From the NCBI GenBank assembly GCA_964551295.1, contig CAZKDJ010000226.1:1-6433 (forward strand): a stretch of 6,433 nt of DNA. The letters run 5' to 3'. The first letter of the stretch is position 1. Each line of letters begins with the position of its first letter. The notes under the pieces are model-generated. The model made no database searches and was not told the origin of the DNA. It saw nothing but the letters and a program-made list of their open reading frames with translations. Both the position numbers and the translations under genes were made by a program. Positions 5,590 through 6,433 of the stretch are shown piece after piece. The DNA comes from JAFGED01 sp964551295. Lineage in GTDB: Bacteria > Chloroflexota > Anaerolineae > B4-G1.

Positions 5590-5618
5590 ATTATACAGGA
5601 AATGAGAAAATAGTGCAA
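5590..5618 (-). promoter_or_regulatory. Strong sigma-70-type promoter of the small membrane gene
   Basis: On the minus strand, TTGCAC (5613-5618) and TATAAT (5590-5595) are separated by exactly 17 nt. The -10 is perfect, and the -35 matches consensus at four of six positions. Transcription would start near 5583, giving a leader of about 75 nt. The promoter lies just after the tatC stop, so the small gene need not depend on tatC transcription. Confidence 0.75.
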
Positions 5619-5625
5619 AATCCCG

Positions 5626-6345
5626 CTAGGATGCTTGCTCGGCCCTTTGGCGCATACGTTGTGCCAGTCTGGCCAGCAGGATGCCAAACTCGTATAGTAT
5701 GATAAATGGACCCATAATCAACAACATGTTGAGGATGTCGGGGGTAGGGGTGATCATGGCGGCCCCGATGGCTGCGCCGACGATGACCAAGCGCCGTGCT
5801 TTGGTAAATCCTCCGGGAGAGACGATGCCCAGCCGGGCCAGGATGAACATCACCAGGGGGGTTTCAAAGATCAGGCCTGTCCAGAGCATGATATTGCTGA
5901 CAAAACCTATATACTTCTCTGCACTGTAATTTGGCGGAAACATGTCTGCCAGAAAGCCACCGAGAAAGTTCAGCGCATTTGGGAGAGCTACGAGGGCGGC
6001 AAAAGCGGCTCCAGCGGCAAAGCTCAAAGAGGCGAAAGGGATGCCAACGACGAGATAGCGACGTTCGCCGGGCATCAGTCCAGGTCGCAGATACTGGAAT
6101 AGTTCGTACAAAATAACCGGCATGGCGATTACGAAACCGAGCACGAGGGCCACCTTGAAGAATACAACGGTGGATTCGGTCGGTGCGATGGCTTGGAGTT
6201 CAATCCCGGCGTTTTCCGCCTGGGAGACCAGCAGGTTAAGTGCGGGCTCGGCGACGGCTATGGCGGCAAGCGTGCCGACGAGTAACGCGATAACGGCTAC
6301 CGTGAGCCGTTTGCGCAGCTCATCCAGGTGCTCGAGTAGCGCCAT
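5626..6345 (-). CDS. tatC: Sec-independent protein translocase TatC
   Basis: 239 residues. TatC is the integral-membrane receptor of the twin-arginine translocation system. It binds RR signal peptides of folded proteins and nucleates TatA pores. The cytoplasmic N-terminus has the family signature HLDELRKRL (6-14). Further hallmarks are AMPVILYELFQYLRPGLMPGERR (74-96) with E94 matching the essential glutamate of the first cytoplasmic loop (E103 in E. coli), and GLIFETPLVMF (157-167) with E161 (E170 in E. coli). ITPTPD follows, with D203 (D211 in E. coli), then the last helices. Six transmembrane helices are visible. Length is normal. The ATG at 6343-6345 has an AAGGCG-like ribosome site; no other start codon exists in frame before the stop at 6430-6432. 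tatA and tatB are not in the window and may lie upstream or elsewhere. Ends with TAG at 5626-5628. Confidence 0.95.
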   Translation of the reverse strand: MALLEHLDELRKRLTVAVIALLVGTLAAIAVAEPALNLLVSQAENAGIELQAIAPTESTVVFFKVALVLGFVIAMPVILYELFQYLRPGLMPGERRYLVVGIPFASLSFAAGAAFAALVALPNALNFLGGFLADMFPPNYSAEKYIGFVSNIMLWTGLIFETPLVMFILARLGIVSPGGFTKARRLVIVGAAIGAAMITPTPDILNMLLIMGPFIILYEFGILLARLAQRMRQRAEQAS

Positions 6346-6350
6346 CTCGC

Positions 6351-6433
6351 CTTGATTGTTTTTTCTGGTCGGCTTCTTTGTCTTTTGGTTTTTGATATTT
6401 GTGTTTATTGTGTTGTAGTTATAGTGTGTTTAT
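6351..6433 (-). promoter_or_regulatory. AT-rich, base-skewed leader of tatC
   Basis: The segment upstream of tatC is almost entirely A and C on the coding strand (G and T on the plus strand), with no stem of note. It contrasts with the GC-rich surroundings. An unpaired leader would ease translation start despite the modest ribosome site. No convincing -35/-10 pair is seen inside it, so the promoter probably lies beyond the window. Confidence 0.35.

Noticed and set aside
5508..5687. 60-codon N-terminal extension of the small membrane protein
   Set aside because: It would overlap tatC and contains the promoter region; the perfect ribosome site favours the ATG at 5505-5507.

Overview
This window reads as ordinary bacterial chromosome of moderately high GC, most likely from a member of the Chloroflexota (Anaerolineae or Caldilineae-like). 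That assignment is inference. It rests on a short FG-GAP secreted protein ending in a YLPLVLR tail, which I associate with that phylum, on small Cys-rich two-helix membrane proteins, and on the general look of the TopA and TatC sequences. No rRNA, tRNA, CRISPR array or complete insertion sequence is visible.

Layout, left to right. Positions 47-298 (minus) hold a short helix-turn-helix reading frame that ends abruptly and may be the 5' remnant of a transposase or regulator. Positions 446-2494 (minus) encode DNA topoisomerase I (topA) with two C-terminal zinc ribbons. A long imperfect hairpin built on the unit cgcaaag lies at 2513-2570, between topA and the next gene. Positions 2594-3505 (minus) encode a membrane-anchored alpha/beta hydrolase, possibly read from a leaderless mRNA. 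A divergent promoter region at 3506-3708 follows. Its plus-strand half is a roughly 128-nt leader rich in competing complementary segments. The leader precedes a secreted three-repeat FG-GAP protein (3709-4503, plus). Convergent with that gene is a stand-alone nucleoside 2-deoxyribosyltransferase-like protein (4584-5003, minus). After a 255-nt non-coding stretch with two hairpins comes an 82-residue two-helix membrane protein (5259-5507, minus) with an excellent promoter of its own. tatC (5626-6345, minus) follows, and a keto-skewed AT-rich leader runs to the window edge.

The genes do not form one pathway. topA and tatC are housekeeping genes. The hydrolase, the FG-GAP protein and the small membrane protein concern the cell envelope. 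The deoxyribosyltransferase-like protein acts on nucleotides or nucleosides. Most genes are separated by 80-250 nt and seem to be single transcription units. I do not see a convincing new multi-gene system. The best candidate for something undescribed is the structured leader of the FG-GAP gene (3581-3708). Secondary leads are the unassigned deoxyribosyltransferase-like protein and the conserved-looking tail of the FG-GAP protein.
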